Shown here piece after piece: positions 63,944 to 64,000 of a DNA stretch of 64,000 nt. The stretch lies in the NCBI RefSeq assembly GCF_030547245.1, contig NZ_JAUOQT010000005.1:183936-247935 (forward strand), written 5' to 3'. Made by a program: the position numbers and the translations under genes. The DNA is from Oceanihabitans sp. 2_MG-2023 (GTDB lineage Bacteria > Bacteroidota > Bacteroidia > Flavobacteriales > Flavobacteriaceae). The notes under the pieces are model-generated. The model was not told the origin of the DNA, did not search any database, and saw nothing but the letters and a program-made list of their open reading frames with translations. Each line of letters opens with the position of its first letter. Position 1 is the stretch's first letter.

Positions 63944-64000
63944 GCGTTCCGCTACTTATCCTATGGGCTAAGTATCGTCAGGCTCTCCGCTATATCTTTT
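63944..64000 (+). repeat. Dispersed structured repeat, copy C (cut by window edge)
   Basis: Begins GCGTTCC, followed by a hairpin with TACTTA / TAAGTA and inner CC/GG pairs, then CAGGCTCTCCGCTATATCTT T, the same block as in copies A and B with two base changes against copy B. The second half lies beyond the window. Confidence 0.75.

Overview
The window looks like a chromosomal segment of a low-GC member of the Flavobacteriaceae (Bacteroidota). Evidence: type IX secretion (T9SS) C-terminal sorting domains, Bacteroidota-type promoters (TAnnTTTG at -7, sometimes with TTG 17-20 nt upstream), few Shine-Dalgarno sequences, frequent TTG starts, a LytS/LytTR system with a beta-propeller sensor, an NDH-2, and many short-signal lipoproteins. 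No phage, integrase, transposase, CRISPR array or rRNA operon is visible. Most of the window is core genome.

Layout. 1-11.3 kb: OxyR-like regulator (cut by the window edge) divergent from dps; DUF2141 protein; TRIC-type channel; M3 peptidase; cyclophilin lipoprotein head-to-head with a Nudix hydrolase; PlsC-like acyltransferase; ECF sigma factor with a four-helix membrane protein; NDH-2; SRPBCC protein; T9SS protein. 11.5-22.6 kb: three consecutive SurA-like periplasmic chaperone genes plus a MoxR ATPase, then two different aconitases in tandem. 22.7-33.6 kb: Crp/Fnr regulator, lipoprotein, TlpA-like thioredoxin, a very large T9SS beta-helix/LRR surface protein, and the hybrid-propeller histidine kinase and LytTR regulator beside it. 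33.7-34.1 kb: tRNA-Leu(GAG) and two identical tRNA-Lys(UUU). 34.2-47.7 kb: housekeeping genes (aroK, PRTase, S4 protein, tgt, LptF/G permease, EamA transporter, accA, dnaB, AI-2E-type permease, class IV aminotransferase with a sulfotransferase-like partner) and a conserved exported protein of unknown function.

47.8-56.1 kb is the least ordinary part: an EF-hand protein; an operon of a Sel1-repeat/metallopeptidase protein, a CHASE2 sensor and a FecR-like exported protein; a 70-residue Cys- and Asp-rich exported-looking peptide directly followed by a JmjC/cupin oxygenase; and a papain-like peptidase with a small lipoprotein. The peptide plus JmjC oxygenase pair is my best candidate for an undescribed system, for example a ribosomally made, hydroxylated, secreted peptide. 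56.2-63.8 kb: Cof-type HAD phosphatase, TolB-propeller amidohydrolase, and thrS-infC-rpmI-rplT. infC has no ATG/GTG/TTG that can give full-length IF-3 and probably starts at AUA.

A dispersed, structured non-coding repeat occurs three times (19996-20140, 47686-47774, 63944 to the window end) with conserved blocks and variable hairpin arms.
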